Source: Melampsora larici-populina 98AG31
Lineage: Eukaryota; Basidiomycota; Pucciniomycetes; Pucciniales; Melampsoraceae
DNA length: 64,000 nt
Direction: 5' to 3'
NCBI RefSeq assembly: GCF_000204055.1
Contig: NW_006768781.1
Location: 1,032,724-1,096,723 of the forward strand
Shown here piece by piece: positions 12,185 through 22,581 of the stretch. Below the pieces are notes generated by a model. It saw only the letters and a program-made list of their open reading frames with translations. It had not been told where the DNA came from and did no database searches. Each line of letters starts with the position of its first letter. The stretch's first letter is position 1. The position numbers and the translations under genes are program-made.

Positions 12185-13362
12185 AGAAGAGTCTAGAAGA
12201 GAGAGTATTGCAATTTCTGATGAACGGAAGAGGAGAGGTGAACATTGGGAAAGATCGGGTACAGAGGCTGATGCTCTACGGGCGAAGTTGGTCTGAAGAT
12301 ACGTTGGTGCAGTATAATTCGGCGGTAGTGAAGTTGGTGAAATTCGCGGAGTCGGGGAAGATCGATAGGAAGTGGTTGTTGCCGATAAGTGCAAAACTGG
12401 TGGAAGAATTTATAGCCTGGGCGAGCCCGAAACCTGACGGAGATCTAGAGAATAAACATGAGATAAAAGGAACGACGATAGAGTCGTATATCACAGGGAT
12501 TCGAGCCTGGCATTTATTCCACCACGAGAAGTTTCCGGAGATAGAACAAAGGAAGATCAACGTGCTAGTGAAAGCAGCGAAAAGGTTAGGAATGGAGGAG
12601 GCGACAAGACCACTGAAGAAACCGGTCCAAATCTCACACTTAGCAGTGTTATTGAGGCAAACGGAAAAAGGAGACAAGAAAGGAAATCTGGTGGTGGTGA
12701 TAGCACTCGTGGCGTTTTGGGGGATGGCAAGGTTAGGGGAAGTAGTCCCATTGAAGAACTCAAGAATGGTAAGGATAAATGACCTGAAGATGTCGGACGA
12801 TGCGTCTAAGATGTGGATAACATTGAGGGAGGCGAAAACGGCGAAACCGGGGGAGTTACAATTCTTACAACTGAGGAGACACGACTCGTTATTGGACCCA
12901 GTAGCGGCGCTCTTGAGATTAGTAGTACAGCATGCAGAAGAGAAATTGAGCCCAGATGAACCACTATTCAGTTATTTAGACGAAAAAGGGAATAGAAACG
13001 TCCTAGAGAAGAAAGGGGTGATGGCGATATTGAAGAAAGCTTGGAGTAAGGAAGGGATAACTGGATTGACGGGACACTCATTTAGAGTCGGTGGAGCGTC
13101 GTTCCTCTGGAACGAAGGGGTGGATCTGAAGAAAATAATGGAGAAGGGAAGGTGGAAATCAAAGGCATACAAGAGGTACCTGAGGAAATATGACGAAGTA
13201 GAAATGAAACTAAATAGAAGGTGGTTGAAAAGAATGGAGGTTACACGAGAAGAGGTCGAAGAGATAGACATGAGACGGTGGGAAGAGATAATGAGGAAGG
13301 AGGAGGGAAGTGAGAACGTAGGGTCAGAAGAGGGAAAGAACGGAAGGAGTGAGGAGAAATAA
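12181..13362 (+). CDS. Tyrosine recombinase of DIRS-type element 1
   Basis: An intact 393-residue ORF starting at ATG 12181 inside the ATGA overlap with the RNase H stop, an arrangement that suits termination-reinitiation. The N-terminal half is a core-binding domain (SWSEDTLVQYNSAVVKLVKF). The catalytic half shows the expected residues: Arg184 in MARLGEV, then His299 and Arg302 in GHSFRVGGAS, GRW, and Tyr330 or Tyr333 in AYKRYLRKY. The enzyme would integrate the circular DNA copy by strand exchange without target duplication. The basic, Glu-rich tail after residue 345 is not conserved in element 2. Length and motifs suit a YR of the DIRS/Ngaro type. This is the best-preserved gene of the element. 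Confidence 0.9.
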   Translation: MKKSLEERVLQFLMNGRGEVNIGKDRVQRLMLYGRSWSEDTLVQYNSAVVKLVKFAESGKIDRKWLLPISAKLVEEFIAWASPKPDGDLENKHEIKGTTIESYITGIRAWHLFHHEKFPEIEQRKINVLVKAAKRLGMEEATRPLKKPVQISHLAVLLRQTEKGDKKGNLVVVIALVAFWGMARLGEVVPLKNSRMVRINDLKMSDDASKMWITLREAKTAKPGELQFLQLRRHDSLLDPVAALLRLVVQHAEEKLSPDEPLFSYLDEKGNRNVLEKKGVMAILKKAWSKEGITGLTGHSFRVGGASFLWNEGVDLKKIMEKGRWKSKAYKRYLRKYDEVEMKLNRRWLKRMEVTREEVEEIDMRRWEEIMRKEEGSENVGSEEGKNGRSEEK

Positions 13363-13523
13363 AAGGGTAGAGTTGGAGAGAGATCGGCGGCGAAGTCGGA
13401 GAGGGAAACCTTATGTGAAGGCTAGAACCACAGAGAAGGGTGACGTATGTACAAGGCAATAGAGTGGGGCGAACCTTAAATTGAATTGCATAAATAGAGA
13501 AACTGAAGCAAGAGTATAATTAC

Positions 13524-13860
13524 AAAAAAAAAAAAAAAAATGTGAGAGGAGAGATCGACAAGCAGAACAGATTTGAGTTCGATAAAGAGCGGAGAGCGGC
13601 CAGTGGCACGCGTAAGCGAGACTATATACAAGCGTAGCGGGGGGCATCTCGGAGGTCCCAAAGAGATGGGGACTCAGAGGATCTTTGGTCCCTCCGAGAT
13701 TGGGAGGGTTTAGACCCCATCTCTCTGGGGACCCCGAGCGTACTCAGGTCCGAGTCCTGCAGACCTGGAAGCCGGGTTTCATAACTCTAGGAGAGAGTTA
13801 AGAAGGAAACCCGGCTGGTCCTGCGGTCCGGAGGCCCCCCCCACCCTCTACGGTGCCTAT
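13524..13860 (+). other. Structured 3' end of element 1: A-tract, pseudoknot-like and hairpin folds
   Basis: A run of 17 A (13524-13540) is followed by folded DNA. Stem 1 pairs 13646-13663 with 13683-13700 (16 of 18). Its loop contains AGAGATGGGG (13662-13671), which pairs with CCCCATCTCT at 13715-13724, outside the stem, giving an H-type pseudoknot geometry. Further on, CAGGTC and GACCTG form a small hairpin (13754-13776 area). AGCCGGGTTT and AAACCCGGCT flank TAACTCT and AGAGTTA in a two-tier hairpin (about 13771-13817). Confidence 0.6.
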
Positions 13861-14334
13861 AAGGATAGGGCTGTGGAGTGTACGCAAAGGTCTTAAGAGA
13901 GAGGCAAGGTAGAGAACAAACGAAGAGCCATCATCTACTCGACGAATAGAGATGGATTCATCTTCACACAATACTCTGCAAACCTCAACTCAATATTTCA
14001 CCATGTGAACACCACCACGCACGTACTGACACGTAGTCAATTATCTGGAATTAAAAAAAATAAGGACATCAAATGTCTTATGCCATATACACTCCAAAGA
14101 AAGCTCCTCAGCACCTCCATCCAATTGCCAAAACAGATTACGGACATCAGGCAAGCACTCATTGAACATTAGTGAAAGATAATGCCGGAGTCACCCTCAT
14201 TATGTGCCCACTATCTTTCCATAGGGGTTATGTGCTTTCAAGAACTTAGGACAAAACAATATGACCTTATTGACTTGACTTTGCAGCACTTACACAACCA
14301 ATTTACATATTACAGCACCGTTTGAGACAAAGTT

Positions 14335-14590
14335 TTTGGAGTGAAACTGAAGTCTGAGGGGGGTACTTTCCTTGGGAAAAAATTGATGTACTATGTGGGC
14401 AAGAGGAATGCACACATATTTTGTCTTTGGACCATATCATGATCTTTGGCAGGGGGCTTTTTAGATGGATTTTGAGGCAACGCCTGCAAAACACATCCCG
14501 CTGAGTAAGGAGTTTGTGCGAGGTTGTCCTAAGTCCCTCACCTGAATACTCGCGGGGGTCAAGCGTGGGACTTTGATAAGTTTACACAAC
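14335..14590. repeat. Dispersed repeat, continuous copy
   Basis: Reverse-complement relative of 6675-6860 plus 7226-7290 (see that entry). A more diverged copy in the same orientation begins near 15140 and shares TTTCCTTGGGAAAAAAT. The interval 13860-14335 between the retroelement and this repeat shows no gene. Confidence 0.65.
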
Positions 14591-14759
14591 AGTGTATTAT
14601 ATGTTTTTACACTGAAGCCTTTACACAAACAGTACACGGTGCAAAATATTACAGTGTAAAAATGTAATTTTGACTCAAGATTGATAATTTTATACGGGGC
14701 ACAAGATTTTTCCAAACACTCATTTCCAAACATCAATGTTTGAAAAACATGTTGTTTGT

Positions 14760-15366
14760 AAACTTAACAAAGTCCCAGGCTCACGCATCCTTGCAAGGTG
14801 TCAAGCAAGGTACTTACACCAAATGTGTACGCTCCATAACCTCAGAGATTTGGGATTGGCNNNNNNNNNNNNNNNNNNNNNNNNNNNNNNNNNNNNNNNN
14901 NNNNNNNNNNNNNNNNNNNNNNNNNNNNNNNNNNNNNNNNNNNNNNNNNNNNNNNNNNNNNNNNNNNNNNNNNNNNNNNNNNNNNNNNNNNNNNNNNNNN
15001 NNNNNNNNNNNNNNNNNNNNNNNNNNNNNNNNNNNNNNNNNNNNNAAGATTGGGTCTTAGCAACAAATTTGGACTCAAGAGAGAGGTTACATGTGTAATC
15101 CTCTGTTAAGAGCCAATATTTGATGTGCATTTAGGCAAGAGGGCAGTGCTTTCCTTGGGAAAAAATATGAACATTATGTGTAAGAGGCAGGCGCTCAACC
15201 TTTCCCTGTGGACTATATCCAAATCCTTGGTGTAGAAAAAGGTATAAGGACTTGAAGCAAGCTCCCAGCCAAACCCAAATCTCTGAGGTTATGGAGTGTA
15301 CACATTTGACGTAAGTCCCTTGCTTGACACCTTGCAAGGATATGCAAGTGTTGGAATTTGTTAAGC
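14760..15366. repeat. Inverted-repeat element around an assembly gap
   Basis: The arm 14760-14860 and the reverse complement of 15263-15366 match closely; shared blocks include ATCCTTGCAAGGTGTCAAGC and CTCAGAGATTTGGG. Between them lies a run of 185 N (14861-15045), then unique sequence. The gap sits exactly at the inner edge of the left arm, as expected when an assembler fails at a palindrome. Apparent reading frames through the N run are meaningless. Confidence 0.8.
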
Positions 15367-15949
15367 TTATGTTGTTTGGAAAAATAATGTTCTGGTGGGG
15401 TAATATTTATTTTTCCATGCAATCTTGATTTTCATACAGTTGATCCAGTCTAGTCTTGACCAGGACCCCGGCCCCAGGACCAAACTTTTGGAGGCTTCAG
15501 TAATACCAATGGTGGATTTTTTGGAAGTGTTTTTATTATTATGATGGAGAATAGTAAATAGAATAGGAAGTTAGTAAAATAAAAGTTGAGTGAAAGATTG
15601 GACGCGGGCAAGTGAGCTTGGGAGGGGAAGAAGGAGACCATCACATATAGTCTCTCTTCCTCCGCGGGGTTCCTCCTTGCAATGATGTCTCTTTTACTCA
15701 AAGAGGTGATCTTGGATCACCTCAGATTATCCACGTATAGCCGTGGAGTGTGACTAACTATCCTACTTGAGTCAATCACTCAAATCGGGGTTTTCTTCAT
15801 GGACAAGCTTGACATGTTGTACCTCTTGCAAAGACCCATCCACCTGAAGAAGTCTTACCTCTTGCTACTTCGAGCGATGCTCAGTCCATCGTTACTGTCA
15901 GCACTCGAGCTCTTTGTACTGACCAAAGAGCCATAAGTACTACACTTAT
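15367..15949. other. No gene seen
   Basis: Low-complexity AT-rich DNA with two small perfect hairpins (AGGTGATC/GATCACCT near 15703 and TCCACG/CGTGGA near 15731). The outer end of the Mutator-like element may lie in this stretch, but I could not place it. Confidence 0.5.
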
Positions 15950-16439
15950 TTGTAATCTGGGATTGCTTTGAGATAAAACATTCCATTGCTTATGCCTGGT
16001 CTAATATGAAGACATATTAAACAGTATAGTGCAAGCTCAGCGGTCATCTCAAAGACTGTTTTAACATGAAAGATATTGACTAGTTTTGTAAAGAAGAAAT
16101 TCAAATGGTTTCAATAACCACATGATTCCAACAAGCTCTCCGGAATGAGGACATGTTGCACACCGGATGTATTATGCTAGTTAATACTACTCACCTTCGC
16201 ACCATAGAGGTGAGGTGATGAAAATGAACTAAATTACTTTTAAACTTATACAATCATGTTCTATCACACGTGAGAAGAAGTCACAGGAAACAAATCAATT
16301 ATCTTCAAGAACAAATTGATTAGAATCTTCTATTGACATTCAAAAGACTAGTGAGACAAGTCTTGAGAAGCTAAATTGAAATTAGCACGTATAGAGAAGA
16401 CATCTCAATCAAAACTTACGTACTAAGAAGAATACGCCA

Positions 16440-16960
16440 AGGAAAAGTATCTCCGATGTCTCCCTGAAATTGGAGCAAAAAGAATATAAATAGAGGAGAG
16501 TCTCTCCAAGAGATGAAGGAACTCACCTTATCATACTTTAACCAATTCTTTCAGACAATCCTCTGTACCGAAGTCCAGCTGGGTTAGTTACGCATGTATC
16601 TAAATCTCAGTTCCACTTTACCCTTTCTTGCTTAAAGTTGAATTGTCGCCTTCATAGTATCTTGAACTATAATCCATGATTTTCTCTACTCCAAGTATTT
16701 CATTAGTCCCATCGTATTCACCTACTTTCTGGCTAATAGCTTCGATTATGAAATGTTATTGATTTAAATCTAGAACCTTTCTACGTACCTAAAAGCTACG
16801 TGGATCTACTTGGTCACTATCCAGTTCTTGCAACGTAAAGTTGGCAAGATCCCTGTTAGTCTTCGGACGCAGGCTACTCTAGATCTCGTATCTCAGAGGT
16901 TATAACCAGGCCTAAAGGTTGACCACCTTACATCTGTTAACTTACAGTGGGCCTCGGAAT
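16440..16960 (+). repeat. Left terminal inverted repeat with TATA box
   Basis: Pairs in reverse complement with 20890-21420. TATAAATA at 16485-16492 points into the element and lies about 600 bp ahead of the first long transposase frame, so it could be that gene's promoter. Confidence 0.65.
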
Positions 16961-17092
16961 CATGTTTCTTTGAAACACCGTGAAGAGTTTGTGGCTTTAA
17001 CCACATTCATTATGATCATCATCCTCACTTGAGGATAAGATACAACGGTATCCCGCTTACCCAGCGGAATACTTAGTCAGGAATCTAACTGA

Positions 17093-19171
17093 GTGAGAAC
17101 TAGACCTCATCAGTGCCCTTCAAAGGTTGCCACCCTGACAGTTACGGTCACACATGTGTCTGAGACACCTCAACCTACCCCTACCAAATTGAAGCAACAC
17201 CCTCCCAAGAAAAGTGGGAAAAAGTTCAAGCTACCAGTTCCAGCCTTGGGTGAACTCGTCACCTTCATCAATCACGGAACGACTTGCAATCCCCAAGGTT
17301 ATCCTCTTCATTCAAATGGTGAGACAGTGTCTGTCCGCAAGCCTCACAACGACATCACGCACTTTGATCACGTCACCTACACTCACACCCAAAAAACCAA
17401 AGGCACCAAGGATGGACCCTGGAAAACCATTTGGTATGCATGTCTCGGGGTCCTCCGCTGTGACAACAACTTTTGTGCATACACGGCACCTCCTCCCACT
17501 GCCAAAGGAAAAGCTGCTGAGTACATCAAGGAGTACGTATTTTGCTTGTTCTCACTTTCACCTTGATACGAGCTGACTGTCTTTTGTTCACCTTTTCATC
17601 CATCTCTAGGAACCCTGTGTGCCCGGCAGTTGAGTGTAGCGGGACCCATATCTGGACCCAATCTCCCGTCACCGTATGCCAAATTGACATTCAGAAGGAC
17701 ACCGGATGGGGTGTCCTTTGTCATTCCGGTTTCCACGCTCACCCCTGGCCTGCCTTGAAAAAGGCCGATCCCTTGGCAATGTTGGACCTCCCGCAGGAGG
17801 TGGTGAAGAACCCAAATGCCGGACCCTTGGTCCTTAAGGTGAGTCTTTCGACTGGAGTTTCTGCAAGTCATGCTCTATCCTGACTTGAGTACCTCGTGAT
17901 TTTTCCTCGCCATGTCATGCTGTGTAGGTTGGCCAGGCTGGCGCTGGTCAGACAATTACTCCTCCGGTTGTGGATATACATCCCGCGTTTGCTAACGGTG
18001 GGCGCTTGGCATACTTACGTCAAAAGGTCTTGGTCAAAAAGGGCCTGATTCCTGAAAAAGAAAGCAAAGGCGGAGGTGACCGCCTCATTATGGACTTGAT
18101 GCATTGGGGAAAGTACGTATTTCACCAAACAAACTCCCAAGCCTCTCGCTGAAATCAACATTTTGCTGACACATGTCTTTATTTTGAATTTGGTCACGGC
18201 CTTTGATTGATATCAACCTCTCTCCTTGGTGCAAACGTGCACATTACCTTCCAAACGGACTGGATGGCTGAACAGCCAGTACGCCGCGACAGCTTGGGTA
18301 AAGTGTATTCTGGTGGACTCCTTTCGGATGTCACCTATTGATTCTTTCACCATGGGTACCTTCTTAGGACATCGATGTATAGCAAAATCCTCCACCTTTG
18401 GATCCCCATCCAACTCACGTGGATGTGGGGCCTGGAAGAGGCGCACTATAAGGCGCACTTCTCGACTCTCCTCGCGCAGATCAATGCTGCTGATTTGACT
18501 TACCACAAGCGGGATCTCCTGGTTCAACAGGTAGTGGACCTTTCCACCACCCGGAGACCTGACTCTCACCAAAAAGTTTGGTCAAATCGCTCGACTCTTT
18601 CCTAAAGCAAAGCCTTGGATCGACTGGTGGAACACTGCTGATATTCACAGCATGTTGTTCTGCGCCCGGGACTGCCTCCCCATGGACAATCCTCCTCTCC
18701 CAGAAGGTGAGGACCCGCACGACTATCCGGATACCACTAATGGTCAGGAGTCCATGCATTGCCAATATTACATTCTCACGTAAGTTTTGGGGTTATGATT
18801 ATGCCTTACATTCCATACTGACACTTGTGCTGTTTCTGATCCTAAAGGTCTGGACACTTACAATTATCCAAGGTTTCATTCAGTTGCTACTCTTCGCTGA
18901 GTCCCTCAAGAGGGACTTCAACAGTGTGCTTCAAGGCATCTCGGTGAAGTACGGCAACAGTTGGGAATCCGTTGTTGAGACCATGGGTTGGTCAAAAGAA
19001 CGTACTCGCAGACGCCCCAAAGTCAACAATGGTTGTCCTCCTGATACGACCGAAGCTTTGATTCGCCCCAAGAAAGTGGGCCGGCCCACCGGATCAAGAA
19101 ATGTCAATTGGGATTCCCATTCTTCCTATCAGTCCTACTTGGCAAGCACCGGACCCGGTAAGCTCAATTGA
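17093..19171 (+). pseudogene. MULE-type transposase with WRKY-GCM1-like zinc finger, broken
   Basis: Exons join by frame at AAGGA|GTACGT (17533) to 17612, at 17839 to about 17929, and at about 18112 to near 18235. The N-terminal part has a Cys/His cluster spread over exons 1-2: CLGVLRCDNNFC, then CPAVECSG, a later VCQ, and CHSGFHAHPWP, ending in the HxH of the WRKY-GCM1 finger class known from MULE transposases. The catalytic region follows: GLLSDVTY with the first Asp near 18327, WIPIQLTWMWG near 18402, VVDLSTT with the second Asp near 18536, and TTNGQESMH with Glu near 18750. Two lesions are visible: TGA at 18339-18341, where a basic residue is expected after SDVTY, and a frameshift near 18560. 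The tail has an AT-hook-like KKVGRPTGSRN and ends at 19169-19171. The start is unresolved because the long frame opens without an ATG. Confidence 0.75.
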
Positions 19172-19314
19172 TGTTGGGAAACATCAACCTTGGAGGCTTT
19201 GTATCCGGCCTTTTTGCCTCTGTGGATTGAGGGATTGAAGGCAAAGGTAAGGATATCACATCCAAGTTGATACGACATTACTCTTCAAGAATTTCTGCCA
19301 AAATGCATTGATCC

Positions 19315-20723
19315 ATGCACTTCAAATCTGTATTAACCCGGGGACTCAAATCAGTTCAAACGGCGGTCCAACTCATTTCTTCTGACTCATTTGTAACCGA
19401 CGCCTTCTGTTCTGCCGACTTATTCATGGAGTACCTCCTCATGGCTAAACGCAATTGCCCAACATCCGCCGGACGTCTTTTTGCTTACAAGTTAGTACGA
19501 GACTATCAATGCACAGCTATCTCCTCACATGAAGAGAACGAACTGTCCGTTAGAGCCACAGTGGCAATCACCAATAACCTCTTTCCCAATGCCAATCTGC
19601 AATATTCCGAAGTGGGCAAGCTTATCACACTTTGGAGTACTGAAGGACTCTTCTCCAACAACCTTCGATGCTGCACAACCTGTTGCACAGACCAGGACTT
19701 GACTTCGACGGACGCGGATGTATCGCATGATGTTACCGTTGGGAAGCTGAACAAAGGTGACGATATCCCTTGCTTGTACAAACAATGCCGTTTGGATTTC
19801 ACTGGACAACCGATGAACGTCTACTTCCAGAGGTGTGGCTGGTCTAACCGAAGAAGATTGTATCAGCTTCATGGGGGAGATGGACTGGCCTGCAACTTTG
19901 GTTCTCAACGATGTCTCGTACAAAATAGTCTCAAGGGGTTTTTGGGGTTACCATCATTACTGGAGTAAAGTGGTGAGATATGTAGATGGGGTTCGGGGGG
20001 TGTGGTTTTATGACGACAGAAAGGACAATGGCCGTGCTCAACTTGTGGGTTGAGACCTCTTGTCAATCTCAGGGGCCCAACTGTCAACCAGTTGGCTCAT
20101 CTATTCTTGCAAGCCTACGTCAAGCGAACAGAAAATCATCAATCTTGGCATAGCCAAGATCACATCAAAGAATCCAGACGCTCAGGGAGATTTACCTTTT
20201 GTTTTGCAACCGGATTTGGACAACGTCAAGGAGATCGAGGAGGATTTGACAGACCTGCCGGTATTGGATCCTCCTTTGGCTACGGTTGCAAGCGGGATGG
20301 GCACCAGTCAGCCCTTGTATAATGGCGCCAAGGTTGCTTTTACATCAGCTGGTAAGTTCTGAGTTGGTCTTATGGTGTCTCATTCTGAAACCATCAAGCT
20401 GACGGGTGTGACATATTTGGCAGCGTCTCCAGCTGTTGATGAGCTGGAGGCATTGGAAACAACAGATCCTACGGTTGGCTTGCAAGCTGTTTCTCAAAGT
20501 GACAAAGCCAAACAGGCATTTATTTGGGCTCAAAAGTGTAGGTCCCTGCCTCTTCATTCCTATTTGGGCTTTATGTCATACTGACATCTTGGTGTTCTCA
20601 GGTCCGTTGTCTTCAGCTCCGCCAACTGTTATGAGAAGGGAGGAGGGCGAGGAGGATAATGATCCTGTGCCAGTGTCCCTGCCCAAAGAACCAAAAGCCA
20701 ATGTCAGGGTGGCTACTATATGA
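19315..20723 (+). pseudogene. Second coding block of the MULE, ubiquitin-protease-like C-terminus
   Basis: A 217-codon frame starts at 19315 and has a Cys cluster (RCCTTCC near 19670). It gives way after about 19900 to a neighbouring frame that encodes GYHHYWSKVVRYVDG, VWFYDDRKDNGRAQLV and then, further on, TSWLIYSCKPTS. The order HY...VR..DG..WFYDD......LIY..KP matches the His-box region of peptidase C19 (USP) enzymes, which remove ubiquitin. No USP Cys box was found. The rest (20140-20723) is acidic and low in recognisable motifs, with likely small introns near 20352-20424 and 20537-20601. It may be the C-terminal part of one long transposase polyprotein rather than a separate gene. The USP match is by eye and needs a profile search. 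Confidence 0.5.
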
Positions 20724-20889
20724 GAAGGTAAGTTGTCTAGTAAGACTTACTTTCTAGTCCTGACAAATGATCTTCCTGGGTACGTAAGATCAGATAACTA
20801 ATTAACTAATTGGTTATTCTATATTTGTACTAAAAGATAGTAGCAGATATTAGTTAAATCACGCTTAGGGTGATGAGAAGGTAAAAATA

Positions 20890-21420
20890 TAACTAACTAT
20901 TCCAAGGCCTACTGTAGGATTACAGAAGAAGTTGGTCGGGCTTTAGGCCTGGTGTTTTCTCTGAGATACGAGTACCTAAGAGTAGCCTGAGTTGAACCTC
21001 AGGGATCTCGTCAGCGATGAGCTGCGAAACCTAATGGATAATGACCAAGGGAGTTACTTACCGGTAGAGGGTAAGCAACAGGAGTTTATCAAGGAAGGTG
21101 ACTTGATAAGGAACTAAGGTTTTCTCGAGTTTCTAACAGAGCCAGAAATACAGAGTACGATGGGACGGTGATAGAACTTTAGCCGATAAACAATAGAAGG
21201 ATGTTTTAAAGTAAGATTGATTTTAAAGAAAGAAAGGGATGACGCTTCTTCGATAACAAGTCTCTAAGGAATGGAACTAAACGGTGGATGTCGAGTTGGA
21301 TTCTTTCAAGAACTAGTAAGTAATTTTAGTAGGTCTAAAATGTTGGGTGCTGAAGGAGGTGAGGTCTTTTCTTCTTCGTCAGAAGAGCCTCTTATTTATA
21401 CTGGCTGAAAACTTAGGAAT
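20890..21420 (-). repeat. Right terminal inverted repeat with TATA box
   Basis: Reverse-complement partner of 16440-16960. Its TATAAATA (minus strand, 21400-21393) also points inward and could drive an antisense or second transcript. The stretch 20724-21881 holds no ORF of interest. Confidence 0.65.
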
Positions 21421-21881
21421 GACTCAAATGATTTAGTAGGGTTAACGAATGGTGTCATCTCTGCTTGAGACACATTCCTCATTGGTACGGGGTTTTCGGA
21501 CGTTTATGGATGTGATTATAGGGAGTTAAGGGTATAGGTTGTTTCAACAAGTCTTTCTCAGTTGATGCCAAGGTGGTTTCATTCTGATTCAGATATCTAT
21601 AACTTGGCGATCGTTAAGGACAATTCTTTGAGTCCCTTTTCGGTTTAGTTTTGGTAGTGATGTGTTTCCAGGGTTCTTTGTAAGTAATATCCTTTTATTG
21701 TAAAGGGCTTAGTGTGATTCTGATTTTGAAACTAGGCATAAATTGATGAATATTGATTCTATTCGTCTTTTGAAACATAGCTTGTGATCACTTCTAGAAA
21801 TGAGGAATATGGTATCCTCATTGTTGTCTTTGAAACTAGACACAAGTTGTGAGGGTTTTTATTTTATGTAATAACAGATAG

Positions 21882-21942
21882 AACACTGCTTCCGGATAAT
21901 GGAATTCAGAGTACCACCGCGGGCTTCGGGAACACAAGCAAT
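21882..21942. repeat. 61-bp direct repeat, copy 1
   Basis: Identical over 61 bp to 28547-28607 and in the same orientation, beginning AACACTGCTTCCGGATAATG and ending GAACACAAGCAAT. The pair brackets the whole of DIRS-type element 2. I read it as that element's terminal repeat. Confidence 0.85.
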
Positions 21943-22581
21943 CCATTATTCGTAAGGTTGTTTACAAGTCAGGTGTATTTGGGAAATACTAGGGACTATG
22001 TCTGTATAAGTAAGAGGGAGTTCTTTCTCCCTTGATCTTATTCTTAGGACTGTCCTACCTTTCACATAGAAGTACCTACCCTGCATAAGGGCCTCAGCAT
22101 CCTACATGTTTTGTGGTTTGGGGTGGGGCCCAAAGGTAGAAGAAAGGTATGGGAGTTGGTTCCAGCCAACTCCCTTCTTTTACCCTCTGGACGAGGACAG
22201 CGCCTGAGAAGAAGACTTCTCAACCCCATCACTCGCGGGAGGTATGAGCCGTGAGCCTGAGAAGTCAAAACTCCCCAAACCTCTCCTCACGTGAGTATTT
22301 GTCACGATGAGTCGCTCAGCTCCCTTTGACCCCTTTCCCACAGGCGGTTTTAGCCTTCTGTTCTGTTAGACAGGTCTTTTGGATCTCTCAATCTTTCCTC
22401 TGGTACAGTTCAGTTTTGCGTTCTGCAGCCACTTTGTAATGCATTACGTAATCTGTTTAGAGTTGGCTGTTAAACTTTCTCCCGATCTCTTTTTAAAGTT
22501 TGAATACATGTGTGAACAATCTTCTAAATGATCTACGTGTATGATTTCCTATTGTTTTCGTACCTCTTTCTCCTCTTCCTG

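Larger units (their letters stand above)
7930..13860 (+). mobile_element. DIRS-type (tyrosine recombinase) retroelement 1
   Basis: Three consecutive coding blocks on the plus strand: a Gag-like ORF, reverse transcriptase with RNase H, and a tyrosine recombinase, with no DDE integrase and no protease. This gene set defines the DIRS superfamily, which integrates by recombination of a circular DNA rather than by an integrase. The ends are not certain. I set them by the structured leader (from about 7937) and the structured 3' region (to about 13860). No long terminal repeat was found. Two introns are predicted from frame and splice signals (8940-9118 and 10389-10530). Element 2 at 21882-28607 is a diverged relative in the opposite orientation. 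Confidence 0.8.
15950..21881 (+). mobile_element. Mutator-like DNA transposon with long inverted repeats
   Basis: A broken transposase gene set (17093-20723) lies between two long, diverged inverted repeats. The alignable part runs at least from 16440 to 16960 on the left and 20890 to 21420 on the right in reverse complement. Shared blocks include CCCATCGTA, TTTCTGGCT, CGTATCTCAGAG and CCAGGCCTAAAG. Weaker similarity may continue outward, so the outer ends given are estimates. Both repeats carry a TATAAATA box pointing inward. Near 21725, 21769 and 21828 the motif TTTGAAAC(T/A)TAG-like recurs and might be a transposase site. Long TIRs with internal promoters are typical of Mutator-like elements. 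Confidence 0.65.

Noticed and set aside
8285..13362. LTR retrotransposon (Gypsy or Copia) reading of element 1
   Set aside because: No protease, no DDE integrase and no long terminal repeats; a tyrosine recombinase with Arg-His-Arg-Tyr is present instead.
14736..15130. Open frames across 14736-15130 on both strands
   Set aside because: They read through 185 unknown bases (14861-15045) and have no independent support.
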